The notes beneath the pieces are model-generated. The model was not told where the DNA came from and searched no databases. It worked only from the letters and a program-made list of their open reading frames with translations. Of a stretch of 41,108 nucleotides of DNA, positions 24,487-33,349 are shown one piece after another; positions within the stretch are counted from its first letter, which is position 1, and the number at the start of each line of letters is the position of its first letter. The position numbers and the translations under genes were made by a program. Source of the DNA: an uncultured Rhodospirillales bacterium (GTDB taxonomy: Bacteria; Pseudomonadota; Alphaproteobacteria; Acetobacterales; Acetobacteraceae); contig CAIPLM010000315.1 of NCBI GenBank assembly GCA_903865895.1, positions 1 through 41,108 of the forward strand, given 5' to 3'.

Positions 24487-25359
24487 ATGCGCGACCCCAA
24501 CGCCCTCATCAGCACCGACGCCCTCGCCGGCATCCTCGGCGACCCGGCGCTGCGGCTGTTTGACTGCACCACCACCACCGTGCCGCCGCCCGATGGCAGC
24601 GACGTGCCTTATATCGCCATCCCCGGGCTCGATGGCTTTCATACCGCGCACATCCCCGGCGCCGACTTCCTGGATATTCAGAACGAGTTCTCCGACACCA
24701 CCACCAAGCTGCGCTTCATGATGGGGCCGATCGCGCAGATGGAAGCCGCCTTCGGCCGCCACGGCATCGGGCCGGGGAGCCGCATCGTGCTCTACAGCCG
24801 CGGCAGCATGATGATGTCTACCCGCTTCTGGTGGATGCTCCGCGCCCTCGGGCATCACGCTGCCGTGCTCGATGGCGGGTTCGATAAATGGCAGGCCGAG
24901 GGCCGCGCCACCGAATCCGGCCCCGCTCGCGGCTACCCCGCCGCCACCTTCACCGCCAAACCCCGCCCCGGCCTGTTCGTCGACCGCAGCACCGTGCTCG
25001 CCGCAATGCACCAGCCCGGCACCGTCATCGTCAACGCGCTCAACGACGAACTCCACACCGGCTCCGCCCCCAGCCGCTACGGCCGCCCCGGCCGCATCCC
25101 CGGCAGCGTGCAGGTCTCCGCCGCCACCCTGGTCAACCCCGCCGACAAAACCTTCACCAGCTCGGACGACGCCGCCGCAAAATTCGCCGCCAAGGGGGTC
25201 ACCAAGGACAAGCAGGTCATCTGCTACTGCGGCGGCGGCATCTCGGCGACCATCGACCTCTTCCACCTCCACCAACTCGGCTACGACAACATCACTCTCT
25301 ACGACGCCTCCATGGGCGAATGGGCCCGCGACCCGAGCCTCCCGATCGAGACCGGCTGA
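24487..25359 (+). CDS. Two-domain rhodanese-like sulfurtransferase
   Basis: A 290-residue protein with two rhodanese domains. The first is inactive in appearance; the second has the persulfide-forming cysteine in CYCGGGISAT (Cys248, with Cys246 two residues earlier). The CGGG-type loop differs from the CRxGxR loop of classic thiosulfate sulfurtransferase and points to a different acceptor or substrate. The ATG has GGGAGG 6 nt upstream. It is a monocistronic gene, convergent with the carboxylase gene (9-nt gap). The physiological sulfur donor is not known. Confidence 0.88.
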   Translation: MRDPNALISTDALAGILGDPALRLFDCTTTTVPPPDGSDVPYIAIPGLDGFHTAHIPGADFLDIQNEFSDTTTKLRFMMGPIAQMEAAFGRHGIGPGSRIVLYSRGSMMMSTRFWWMLRALGHHAAVLDGGFDKWQAEGRATESGPARGYPAATFTAKPRPGLFVDRSTVLAAMHQPGTVIVNALNDELHTGSAPSRYGRPGRIPGSVQVSAATLVNPADKTFTSSDDAAAKFAAKGVTKDKQVICYCGGGISATIDLFHLHQLGYDNITLYDASMGEWARDPSLPIETG

Positions 25360-25368
25360 GGCCGCCGC

Positions 25369-28300
25369 CTACCAGGTATCGATAAAATTCCGCTTCTTCC
25401 CCTGCCGCACCGGCGGCGGGGGCACGGAGTCGAGGCCGCGGCGCAGCCAGGCGCGGGTCTCCGCGGGGTCGATCACGTCATCGATCTCCAGCACCCCGGC
25501 CATCGAGATCGCCTTGCCCCGCCGATACATCTCATCGACCTTGCGGCGGAACTCGGCCTCGCGCTCGGCGGGATCGGCGATGGCGTCCAATTCCCGGCGA
25601 TAGGCGAGCCGCACCGCCCCCTCGAACCCCATACCGCCGAATTCACCGGTTGGCCAGGCAACGGTGAAGACCGAGGCGTGGAAATTGCCGCCGACCATGG
25701 CGAGCGCGCCGAGGCCGTAGCCCTTGCGCAGCGCGATCGCGAAAATCGGCACGTCGAGATTGGCGCCGCCGACGAACATGCGGCACACCCGCCGCACCTG
25801 TGCCGCCTTCTCCGCCTCGGGCCCGACCATGAAGCCCGGCGTGTCGACCAGCGACAGCACCGGCAGATCATGCGCGTCGCACAGTTGCAGGAAGCGCGCC
25901 GCCTTGTCCGCCGCATCGGCATCAATCGCCCCGCCGAGATGCAGCGGGTTGTTGGCGATCAGCCCCATCGGCCGCCCCTCGATGCGGATGAGGGCGGTAA
26001 TCATCCCAAGCCCGAAACTCGGCCGCAACTCCAGCACACTGTCAGTGTCGGCGAGCGCCTCGATCACCGGCCGCACGTCATAAGCGCGCAGCCGGTTCTC
26101 CGGGATCAGCCGGCGCAGGCTGCGCTGGTCGGCGCAGGCCCAGTCCGCCATCGGCCCCTGGAAATACGAGAGATATTGCTTGGCCGCCGCAACCGCCGCC
26201 GCCTCGTCACGCACCAGCACGTCGATCACCCCGTTCGGCGCCATCACGCCGACCGGGCCGACCTCCTCGGCGGTGTAGATGCCAAGCCCGCCGCCCTCGA
26301 TCATCGCCGGGCCGCCCATGCCGAGCGTGGTCGCCTCGGTGGCGATGATCACGTCGCAACAGCCGAGTAGCGCGGCATTCCCGGCGAAGCAGCGGCCATG
26401 CACCACGCCCACCAGCGGGATCAGGCCTGAGAGCTTGGCAAACAGGTTGAAGGTGGTGGTGTCGAGCGAGGCCACCGCCATGTGTTCGTTATCGGTATCG
26501 CCCGGCCGCCCGCCGCCCCCCTCGGCGAACAGCACGAGCGGGCGGCGCAAGGTGGCGGCCAGCTCGTAAATCCGATCCTGTTTCTTGTGGTTCATGATGC
26601 CCTGAGTGCCGGCCAGGACGGTGTAGTCGTAGGAGACAATCATCGCGCTGGCCCGCTGCGGGCCGAACGCCGCCGCATTGATGGTCCCGAGCCCGGCGAC
26701 CAGCCCGTCGGCCGGGGTGGCGCGGCGCAGTTCCTCCTCGCCGCGCCGCGTGCGCTGGGCGGCGATGGTGAGCGCCCCGTATTCATGGAAGCTGCCGGGG
26801 TCAGCAAGGTCGGCGATATTCTCCCGCGCGGTACGGCCGCCCTGGCGATGCCGCTTGGCCACCGCATCAGGGCGGGCGGCATCCGCGGTGAGCGCCTTGC
26901 GGGCAAGCGCCTCGGCGAGGTCCGGCCGGATCGCGTCGGGATCGATCGCCTCCGCCGCACTCTCCTCGGCGATGCCAAGATCGCGCTCCTCGATGAACAG
27001 GAGGGGCTGGCCGGGAAAGGCAACCTCCCCCTTGGTCACCGCACAGGCCCGCACGATGCCGCTCACCGGCGCGGCGACGACATGCTCCATCTTCATCGCC
27101 TCCAGCACGGCAACCGCCTGGCCAGCCCGGACGGGATCGCCGAGGCTGACGTCGAGGCTCACCACGAGCCCCTGCATCGGCGCCTTAACCGCAATGGTAC
27201 CGGCCGGCCCGGTGGTTTCATCCCGCGCCTTCTCCGCCGCACCATGCGCGGCGCCGGCGAAAAAGCTGGCGGGAGACAGATCAGCCGCCGCCGCGATCAG
27301 CACCGGTGCGGCGCGGTCGATGAACCGCGTAGTGACGCGGTTGGCGGCCACATCGGCGTCCCGCAGCAGGGCAGCGAGGAACGGCAGGTTGGTCTCAACA
27401 CCCTCGACACGGAATGCGGCGACGGCACGACGGGCGCGAGCGATCAGACTGGCGTGATCGGGCGCCGTGACGATCAGCTTCGCCAGCAGGGAGTCGTACC
27501 GCGGATTGGTCCGCAACCCCGCATAACCCGCACCATCGACCCGAATTCCGGGACCCGAGGGTGGCTCATACGCCGAGAGCGTGCCTCCAGCGGGATGGGC
27601 GCTCCCGTCAGGCTGCATGGTCTCGGTGTTGATGCGCAGCTGAATGGCGTGGGAGGCCGGCAGGATCGGGACGGCCAACCCCAGCTCGGCAAGCGTCGCG
27701 CCGGCGGCGATGCGCAGCTGGGTCTGCACCAGATCAACCCCCGTCGTCGCCTCGGTGACGGTGTGCTCCACTTGCAGGCGCGGATTGGCCTCGATGAACA
27801 GGAAGCGGCCGGTTGCGATATCGAGCAGGAATTCGAAGGTCGCGAGGCCTCGGTAACGTGCCTGGGCGGCCATGCGCAGCGCGGCGGCGGCCATCGCGTC
27901 ACGGGTCGCGGCCGGGAGACCAGGGCTCGGCGCCAGTTCGACGATCTTCTGATGCCGGCGCTGCAAGGTGCAGTCACGCTCGCCAAGATGGGTCACGGCG
28001 CCGGTGCCGTCGCCAACCACCTGGATCTCGATGTGCCGCGCGGCGGCGATCAGCTCCTCAACATAGAGCGCGGCGGCGCCGAACGCCGCCTGCGCCTCGG
28101 ACGCGCAGCGAATCCAGGCCTCGGCCAGCGCCGCGGCACTCCCCGCCGCCCGCATGCCGCGCCCGCCCCCGCCGGAGACCGCCTTCACCATCACGGCACC
28201 GCCCGCACCGAGCGCGGCCAGGAACGCCTGGGCGTCCTCAACATTGGTGCCCGGCCCGGTGCCGCGAGGCACCGCCACGTCGCAGGCGGCGGCGAGCGTG

Positions 28301-28656
28301 CGAGCAGCAGTCTTGTCGCCGAACAAGTCGAGCGCACCCGCCTCCGGCCCAATGAAAATGAACCCGGCCACGGCGCAGGCGCGCGCAAAATCGGCGTTCT
28401 CGGAGAGGAACCCATAACCGGGATGCACGGCATCGCAGCCCGCTTCCTGCGCGGCGGCGATGATGGCGGCGATGTCGAGATAGGCCGCCGCCCCCGCGCC
28501 AGGGATCATCCGCGCCTCATCGGCCCGGCGCGTGTGCAGCGAGCCAGCATCATCGTCGGGATACACCGCGACGGCGGCGATGCCGAGGTCGGCACAGGCC
28601 TGGGCGACACGGATAGCGATCTCGCCGCGGTTGGCGATCAGAACGCGGGAGAGCAT
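25369..28656 (-). CDS. Single-chain biotin-dependent acyl-CoA carboxylase
   Basis: A 1,095-residue protein that carries all functions on one chain. Biotin carboxylase (residues about 1-445) begins LIANRGEIAIR and has SGGGGRGM and EANPRLQVEHT. The biotin carrier domain has the acceptor Lys522 in EAMKMEHV. The carboxyltransferase is at about 590-1095 (GGPAMIEGGGLG). It starts at ATG 28656, after AAGGA. This order recalls single-chain long-chain acyl-CoA carboxylases and other fused ACC/PCC forms. It should carboxylate an acyl-CoA with bicarbonate and ATP. It is last in a LIV-transporter operon, so its substrate is likely the imported, CoA-activated acid. Confidence 0.9.
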   Translation of the reverse strand: MLSRVLIANRGEIAIRVAQACADLGIAAVAVYPDDDAGSLHTRRADEARMIPGAGAAAYLDIAAIIAAAQEAGCDAVHPGYGFLSENADFARACAVAGFIFIGPEAGALDLFGDKTAARTLAAACDVAVPRGTGPGTNVEDAQAFLAALGAGGAVMVKAVSGGGGRGMRAAGSAAALAEAWIRCASEAQAAFGAAALYVEELIAAARHIEIQVVGDGTGAVTHLGERDCTLQRRHQKIVELAPSPGLPAATRDAMAAAALRMAAQARYRGLATFEFLLDIATGRFLFIEANPRLQVEHTVTEATTGVDLVQTQLRIAAGATLAELGLAVPILPASHAIQLRINTETMQPDGSAHPAGGTLSAYEPPSGPGIRVDGAGYAGLRTNPRYDSLLAKLIVTAPDHASLIARARRAVAAFRVEGVETNLPFLAALLRDADVAANRVTTRFIDRAAPVLIAAAADLSPASFFAGAAHGAAEKARDETTGPAGTIAVKAPMQGLVVSLDVSLGDPVRAGQAVAVLEAMKMEHVVAAPVSGIVRACAVTKGEVAFPGQPLLFIEERDLGIAEESAAEAIDPDAIRPDLAEALARKALTADAARPDAVAKRHRQGGRTARENIADLADPGSFHEYGALTIAAQRTRRGEEELRRATPADGLVAGLGTINAAAFGPQRASAMIVSYDYTVLAGTQGIMNHKKQDRIYELAATLRRPLVLFAEGGGGRPGDTDNEHMAVASLDTTTFNLFAKLSGLIPLVGVVHGRCFAGNAALLGCCDVIIATEATTLGMGGPAMIEGGGLGIYTAEEVGPVGVMAPNGVIDVLVRDEAAAVAAAKQYLSYFQGPMADWACADQRSLRRLIPENRLRAYDVRPVIEALADTDSVLELRPSFGLGMITALIRIEGRPMGLIANNPLHLGGAIDADAADKAARFLQLCDAHDLPVLSLVDTPGFMVGPEAEKAAQVRRVCRMFVGGANLDVPIFAIALRKGYGLGALAMVGGNFHASVFTVAWPTGEFGGMGFEGAVRLAYRRELDAIADPAEREAEFRRKVDEMYRRGKAISMAGVLEIDDVIDPAETRAWLRRGLDSVPPPPVRQGKKRNFIDTW

Positions 28657-28719
28657 GGCAGGCGATCCTTCAGACGCAAGTTCGGCGGAGCGCACCGCGC
28701 TCCGCCGGGGCAGCCGATA

Positions 28720-29862
28720 TTAGTTGATGGGAACCCATGCCTTCTTCGACCAGTCCAGTATCGTATAGCGCAGCTTGAGATCGGAGATCCGGCTGTCCGG
28801 CGTGAAGGAGATCGGCGAGGTGAGGCCGGCCATATCGAGATTGCTGGTGGTCTCGAGCTTGGCCACCACGCAGGCCCGCGTCACCTCGCGCCCGCAGCGG
28901 CCAATGGCATCAAACAGCAGCCGGGCGCCGACATAGCCGGTGAGGCTGTAGCGGTTGAGCTTCGTCAACTCCTCCGGCGTCAGATAGGCCCGCGCCTTCT
29001 CGAACAGCGCCTTGCCCGGCCCCTCATCGAAATCTCCCACATAGTCAGCCGCGATGATACCGTTGCCCGCCTCGCCCATCAGGTCGATCGTCTGCGGCAG
29101 CCGGCCGGACCACAGCATGGCGATCTCCGCCTCAAGCCCGACCCGGCGGGCCTCCTTCGCGATGGTGACGTTCTCGGCGATGATGCCGCCCGAGACGATC
29201 ACGGTGGCGCCAAGCTGTTTGGCCTTCAGCACCTCGGCGGCGAAATCCTTCTGGCCGCGCTTGTAGCGCAGCACGCCAACAGTGGTGAGCTTGAGATCGC
29301 CGATCGCCTTCTCGTAGCCGGACTGCACGTCGTCGCCGTAGTCGTCGTCCTGCACGATGGCGAGGAACTTGGCGCCGGGCTTGCGGGCGGCGAGGAACTT
29401 CACGAAGTCCGTCGTGCCAGGCCCATAGGCGCGGCCGACCACGAACAGGGTCTTGTGCATCGGGCTGAACATCACGGTATTCGGCGCCGCGGTTTGCAGC
29501 GCCGGCACCCCCTGCTCCTCCATCATCGGCAGGGCCGCGAGGGTGGAGGCGGTGCCCGACGAGGCGGTGATGGCCAGCACCTTGTCGACATCGAGCAACT
29601 TGCGCACCGAGGTCACGGTACGGGCCGGCACGTAGCCGTCATCCTCGAACACCCGCACCACTTTGCGGCCATTGATGCCGCCGGCGGCGTTGATCTCGGC
29701 GGTGGCGATCTTCTCGCCAAGGTCATGCGCGATGCCGACCAGGGCGCCCGGGCCGGTGAGAGCGGTGGAACCGCCGATCTTGATCTCGGTATCAGTAACG
29801 CCCTGGGCGTGCGCGCCGGTGGCAAGGGCGACGGCAAGGACGGCGGGGAGAAATCTACGCAT
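28720..29862 (-). CDS. LIV-type ABC transporter substrate-binding protein
   Basis: A 380-residue periplasmic protein. A signal peptide (MRRFLPAVLAVALATGAHA) is followed by TEIKIGGSTALTGPGALVG, the usual opening of Leu/Ile/Val-family receptors (Peripla_BP_6). It captures an amino acid or carboxylate and presents it to the LivH-LivM permease encoded just upstream. The family binds many aliphatic and aromatic acids, so the ligand is open. ATG 29862 lies 23 nt after the livM stop; upstream codons in this frame overlap livM and are not part of the gene. Confidence 0.92.
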   Translation of the reverse strand: MRRFLPAVLAVALATGAHAQGVTDTEIKIGGSTALTGPGALVGIAHDLGEKIATAEINAAGGINGRKVVRVFEDDGYVPARTVTSVRKLLDVDKVLAITASSGTASTLAALPMMEEQGVPALQTAAPNTVMFSPMHKTLFVVGRAYGPGTTDFVKFLAARKPGAKFLAIVQDDDYGDDVQSGYEKAIGDLKLTTVGVLRYKRGQKDFAAEVLKAKQLGATVIVSGGIIAENVTIAKEARRVGLEAEIAMLWSGRLPQTIDLMGEAGNGIIAADYVGDFDEGPGKALFEKARAYLTPEELTKLNRYSLTGYVGARLLFDAIGRCGREVTRACVVAKLETTSNLDMAGLTSPISFTPDSRISDLKLRYTILDWSKKAWVPIN

Positions 29863-29885
29863 GGCGTTTCCTTTGTTGGTTGGGT

Positions 29886-30908
29886 TCAGCCGGTGCGCGG
29901 CCAGCGCCTGAGCCAGGCGCGGCCGCGTGTCCAGAAGTCGATCAGACCACCGGGCGCGAAGCGGAGGAAGAGGATGATGACGAGCCCGTACATCACACCG
30001 CGGATTTCCTGCCCGCCGGCCATCTCCGCCAGCGGCCCGCCGATGGCATTGACGGCGAGCCGCGCCATCTCCGGCAGCAGCACCATGAACACCGTGCCGG
30101 CGATGACGCCCGCAACAGAGCCGATACCGCCGACAATGAGGATGGAAACCGCCTCGATGGAGAGCAACAGCTCGAAATTCTCCACGTTGAGATAGCGCTG
30201 ATGCAGTGCGAACAGCGCGCCGGCGAAACCGGTGATCGCCGAGGAAAGGGCGAAGGCCAGCAGCTTGGCGCGGATGACATTCACCCCCAGCACCCCCGCC
30301 GCCGTCTCGGCATCGCGCACCGCAAAAAATGCGCGGCCGAGATAGGAGCGGCGGATATTCCCAGCCAGCCACACCGCCAGCACCAGCCCCGCCGCACACA
30401 GCCAGAAAATCGCGGCGTCACTCCTGAGCGGCACCCCCAACACGCTCGGCCGCGCCACCGAGAGCCCTCGCGACCCACCGGTCAGCGGCTTGGCCAGCAG
30501 GATAACGTGGCTGATGATGGCGGAGAAGGCCAGCGTGGTGATGGCGAGATAAAGCCCGCGCAACCGCAGCGACGGCGCGCCCACCAGCACGCTCACCGCA
30601 GCCGCCACGATCGCCGCCGCCGGCAGCGTCGCCAGCAATGGCCAACCAAAGCGCGTCGCCAGCACGCCCTGCGTATAGGCACCCACCGCAAAGAACCCGG
30701 CATAGCCGAGCGAAACCAGGCCGGTCCACCCCGTCAACACATTGAAGCCGACCACGCCGATGGCGGTGATGAGGATAGTCGTCGCGAAACCCAGCGCGTA
30801 GGCATTGGCCGCATACGGCAGCCCGATCGCGGCCAGCACCGCGAAAGGCAGCAGCGGAACGGCACGCCGCTGCGCCGGATGCCGATGGCGGATGAGGCTC
30901 GCCGGCAT
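29886..30908 (-). CDS. livM: LIV-type ABC permease LivM
   Basis: A 340-residue inner-membrane permease with about 9-10 hydrophobic segments. GFNVLTGWTGLVSLGYAGFF is the hallmark LivM block, and RAFFAVRDAETAAGVLGVN is the cytoplasmic EAA-like loop that contacts the ATPase. The ATG at 30908 shares one base with the livH stop (TGATG), so the permeases are coupled. An adjacent TTG one codon earlier is a less likely start. It pairs with LivH to form the channel. Confidence 0.93.
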   Translation of the reverse strand: MPASLIRHRHPAQRRAVPLLPFAVLAAIGLPYAANAYALGFATTILITAIGVVGFNVLTGWTGLVSLGYAGFFAVGAYTQGVLATRFGWPLLATLPAAAIVAAAVSVLVGAPSLRLRGLYLAITTLAFSAIISHVILLAKPLTGGSRGLSVARPSVLGVPLRSDAAIFWLCAAGLVLAVWLAGNIRRSYLGRAFFAVRDAETAAGVLGVNVIRAKLLAFALSSAITGFAGALFALHQRYLNVENFELLLSIEAVSILIVGGIGSVAGVIAGTVFMVLLPEMARLAVNAIGGPLAEMAGGQEIRGVMYGLVIILFLRFAPGGLIDFWTRGRAWLRRWPRTG

Positions 30909-31780
30909 CAAAGCCGCTCCACGTCGCGCGCGCCGAACAGCCCGGTCGGCCGGATCATCAGCACCGCCACGATGGCGACGAAGCCGGCGATCTCCTTCAG
31001 CGCGGTATCGCCGTATCCACCGGTGAGGTTCTCCACCACGCCCAGGATCAGGCCGCCGATCGCCGAGCCGATCACCGAATCGAGCCCGCCGACGATGGTC
31101 GCCGGGAAGGCCTTCAGCCCGGCCTGGAAAAGGTCCGGCCCGACATAGGTGGTGCTGGCGAACAACACTCCGGCCAGCGCTGACACGCCCGCCGATGCGG
31201 CCCAGGCGATGGCGGCGACGCGGCGCACGTCTATCCCCATCAGCGTCGCGGTCCGCTCATCGATCGCGGTGGCGCGCATCGCCAGCCCCATGCGGCTGAA
31301 CCGCAGCAGCGCCCAGGCGGCGGCGATCGCCACTGCGAGCACCGCGAAGGCGAGGAGCTGCACCGGGTACAACCCCACGCCGCCGAACTTCAGCACCGCC
31401 TCGCCGGCTCGGGCGGGGAATTCGCGCGGCTCGCTGCCCCAGGCCAGCACGATCAGCGCCCGGATCATCACCGCGAGCCCAATCGTCACCATCACGATGG
31501 CAAACGCCGGCCGCCCGACCATCGGACGGATCACCAGCCGGTCCAGCACCAGCCCCGTGGCGATGCCGATCAGCGGCGCGATCAGCAGCGCGCTCCAGAA
31601 GGGCAGCGGAATGCGCGTGAATACCGAGGCGGTGAGGTAGACGATCAGCATCGCCACCTCGCCCTGGGCGAAATTCACCACCCCGGTCGCCTTGTAGATG
31701 GCGGCATAGGCCATGCCGAACAGGCCATAAATGGCCCCGGCCGCCAACCCGGAGACGATGAGGTCAGCGAGGAACTGCAT
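30908..31780 (-). CDS. livH: LIV-type ABC permease LivH
   Basis: A 290-residue permease with about 8 membrane segments. Its beginning (QFLADLIVSGLAAGAIYGLF) and NFAQGEVAMLIVYL are typical of LivH. The loop MRATAIDERTATLMGIDV is the ATPase-contacting segment. The ATG lies within the last codons of the degenerate AMP-binding gene (17-nt overlap), so its translation depends on that gene being read. It forms the transport channel with LivM. Confidence 0.93.
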   Translation of the reverse strand: MQFLADLIVSGLAAGAIYGLFGMAYAAIYKATGVVNFAQGEVAMLIVYLTASVFTRIPLPFWSALLIAPLIGIATGLVLDRLVIRPMVGRPAFAIVMVTIGLAVMIRALIVLAWGSEPREFPARAGEAVLKFGGVGLYPVQLLAFAVLAVAIAAAWALLRFSRMGLAMRATAIDERTATLMGIDVRRVAAIAWAASAGVSALAGVLFASTTYVGPDLFQAGLKAFPATIVGGLDSVIGSAIGGLILGVVENLTGGYGDTALKEIAGFVAIVAVLMIRPTGLFGARDVERL

Positions 31781-32576
31781 CGGTCGCGATCTCGGTGAGG
31801 GTCAGGCCAATGCCGGCGAAATACCCCGCCGTTTCAGGGGCGAGCGTCCCGCCATGCGCGATCAGCAGCCGCGCCCGATCAAGCCCAAGCTGGCGGCGCA
31901 GGCGGCGTGCAGCGAAGGGCCAGGCGAAGCGGCCAGGCGGCACACGACGGCCGAGATCCTCGCGCAGCGCCTCCCACTGCGCAGCCGTAGCGGAGAAGCG
32001 CTCGGGCCGCACCACGGCGAGATCCGCCGCCGCAGTGCCGGGGCGCTCGGGAAAACTCAGCGTGCCGCCGTCCCGCAGCAACGGCAGGATATTGGCAGCG
32101 ATCTCGGCGGGGTCGAGCAGCGAAGCCTGGCAGAACCCGTGCAGTGGCGGCTGGCCAGCCGCAGCGCTCCCGGCGGGAGGCGGCGGCGGAGCGGGCGCCT
32201 CGGCGATGAGAGCAGCGAGCCCGATGGCACCGGGCAGCGGCTCGATCAGCACCACCGCGCCGCCATGCCCAGCGGCCCGCAGCGCATCCGCATCCTCCGC
32301 GGTTTCAGCGACGGCGAAGGGCGCGCCGGCAGCAACCGGCGCGGCGCCAAGCCAATCGCAGGCCAGCACCGTGATCAGCGCCTCGGGCCGCGGCTCGCTC
32401 GCCAAAATCACCCGGCCGCCCGCCCCGATCCCCCGCGCATGCAGCGCGCCAGCCAGCGCCGAGACGTCAGCCAGAATATCCTCCCAGCGCCAACCCAACC
32501 ACTGGCCACGAGCATGATGCCACATTGCCGCCGCCCGCGGCGCGCTGGTGGCCCGGGCCTGCAACAGCCCGATCAC
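31764..32576 (-). CDS. Truncated, degenerate AMP-binding (ANL) protein within liv operon
   Basis: A 270-residue protein. The first about 85 residues (LQARATSAPRAAAMWHH, WRWEDILADVSALAGAL) match the N-terminal part of acyl-CoA synthetases. The end (LLIAHGGTLAPETAGYFAG) matches the middle block that normally precedes the YGxTE motif. The P-loop (T/S-SGTTGxPK) region is replaced by a Pro/Ala linker, and the YGxTE motif and whole C-terminal domain are missing. It cannot be a normal ligase. The frame is intact, with 4-base and 17-base overlaps to livG and livH, so it is kept and coupled. It may be scaffold or sensor, or may be eroding. Confidence 0.75.
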   Translation of the reverse strand: MIGLLQARATSAPRAAAMWHHARGQWLGWRWEDILADVSALAGALHARGIGAGGRVILASEPRPEALITVLACDWLGAAPVAAGAPFAVAETAEDADALRAAGHGGAVVLIEPLPGAIGLAALIAEAPAPPPPPAGSAAAGQPPLHGFCQASLLDPAEIAANILPLLRDGGTLSFPERPGTAAADLAVVRPERFSATAAQWEALREDLGRRVPPGRFAWPFAARRLRRQLGLDRARLLIAHGGTLAPETAGYFAGIGLTLTEIATDAVPR

Positions 32577-33349
32577 GCCGCCGCCCCCAAATAGGCCGCG
32601 ATCACCCGCGGATCGGCGCCCACCTCAGCCGGCACGCCCTCAGCGATCGGTTCGCCGAAGTTCAGCACCGTGATGCGGTCGGAGATGTCCATCACGATAC
32701 CCATATCGTGCTCGATCATCAGCACGGTGATGCCGAGCCCCTGGTTGATGCGCAGCACCAGCCGGGCGATCGCCGCGGTCTCCTCGGTGTTCATGCCAGA
32801 CACCATCTCGTCGAGCAGCAGCAGGCGCGGCCGCATCGCCAGCGCCCGCCCGAGTTCCACGCGCTTCTGGATGCCATAGGCCAGGCTGCCCACCGGCACG
32901 TCGCGCACGCGTGCGAGATCGAGCCAGGCGATCAGCGCCTCCGCCCCCGCCCGCGCCTTGGCCTCCGCCCGGCGCGCCCGCGGCAGGGCGAACAGCGCCG
33001 AAAGCGGATCGCTGCGCATGCCCGCGTGGCAGCCCGCCAGCAGGTTCTCCAGCACCGTCTCGCCGCGAAACAGCGCCAGGTTCTGGAAGGTGCGGCCAAG
33101 CCCGATCGCGGCGCGGCGATGCGCCGGCAACCCCGTAATATCCTGCCCGGCGAACGCGATACGCCCGGTGGTCGGGCGGATGGCACCGCTGATCAGATTG
33201 AACAACGAGGTCTTGCCCGCCCCATTCGGGCCGATCACGCTGTGAATGCTGCCCGCGGCCACGCTGAGATCGACCCCGCGCACCGCCTGCACGCCGCCAT
33301 AGGACTTGCCGAGCCCGTGCGTGGTCAGCAGCCCATTCACGCCGGCCAC
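32573..33349 (-). CDS. livG: LIV-type ABC ATP-binding protein LivG
   Basis: A 258-residue ATPase. Walker A is GPNGAGKTS; the expected LSGGQ signature is replaced by LAYGIQKRVELGRALA, as in many LivG proteins; Walker B is LLLLDEMVSGM. GLGRTFQNLALF is the LivG-type Q-loop region. It powers uptake together with LivF. It overlaps livF by 13 nt upstream and the AMP-binding gene by 4 nt downstream. Confidence 0.93.
   Translation of the reverse strand: MAGVNGLLTTHGLGKSYGGVQAVRGVDLSVAAGSIHSVIGPNGAGKTSLFNLISGAIRPTTGRIAFAGQDITGLPAHRRAAIGLGRTFQNLALFRGETVLENLLAGCHAGMRSDPLSALFALPRARRAEAKARAGAEALIAWLDLARVRDVPVGSLAYGIQKRVELGRALAMRPRLLLLDEMVSGMNTEETAAIARLVLRINQGLGITVLMIEHDMGIVMDISDRITVLNFGEPIAEGVPAEVGADPRVIAAYLGAAA

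Noticed and set aside
26482-30195. Open frame of 1,237 codons on the + strand
   Set aside because: It runs antisense to the carboxylase, the binding-protein gene and the end of livM, which have clear domains. Its product is Arg/Gly/His-rich low-complexity sequence, a GC-bias shadow.
29880-31148. Open frame of 422 codons on the + strand
   Set aside because: Antisense to livM and livH; product is Gln/Arg-rich and lacks hydrophobic or domain structure.
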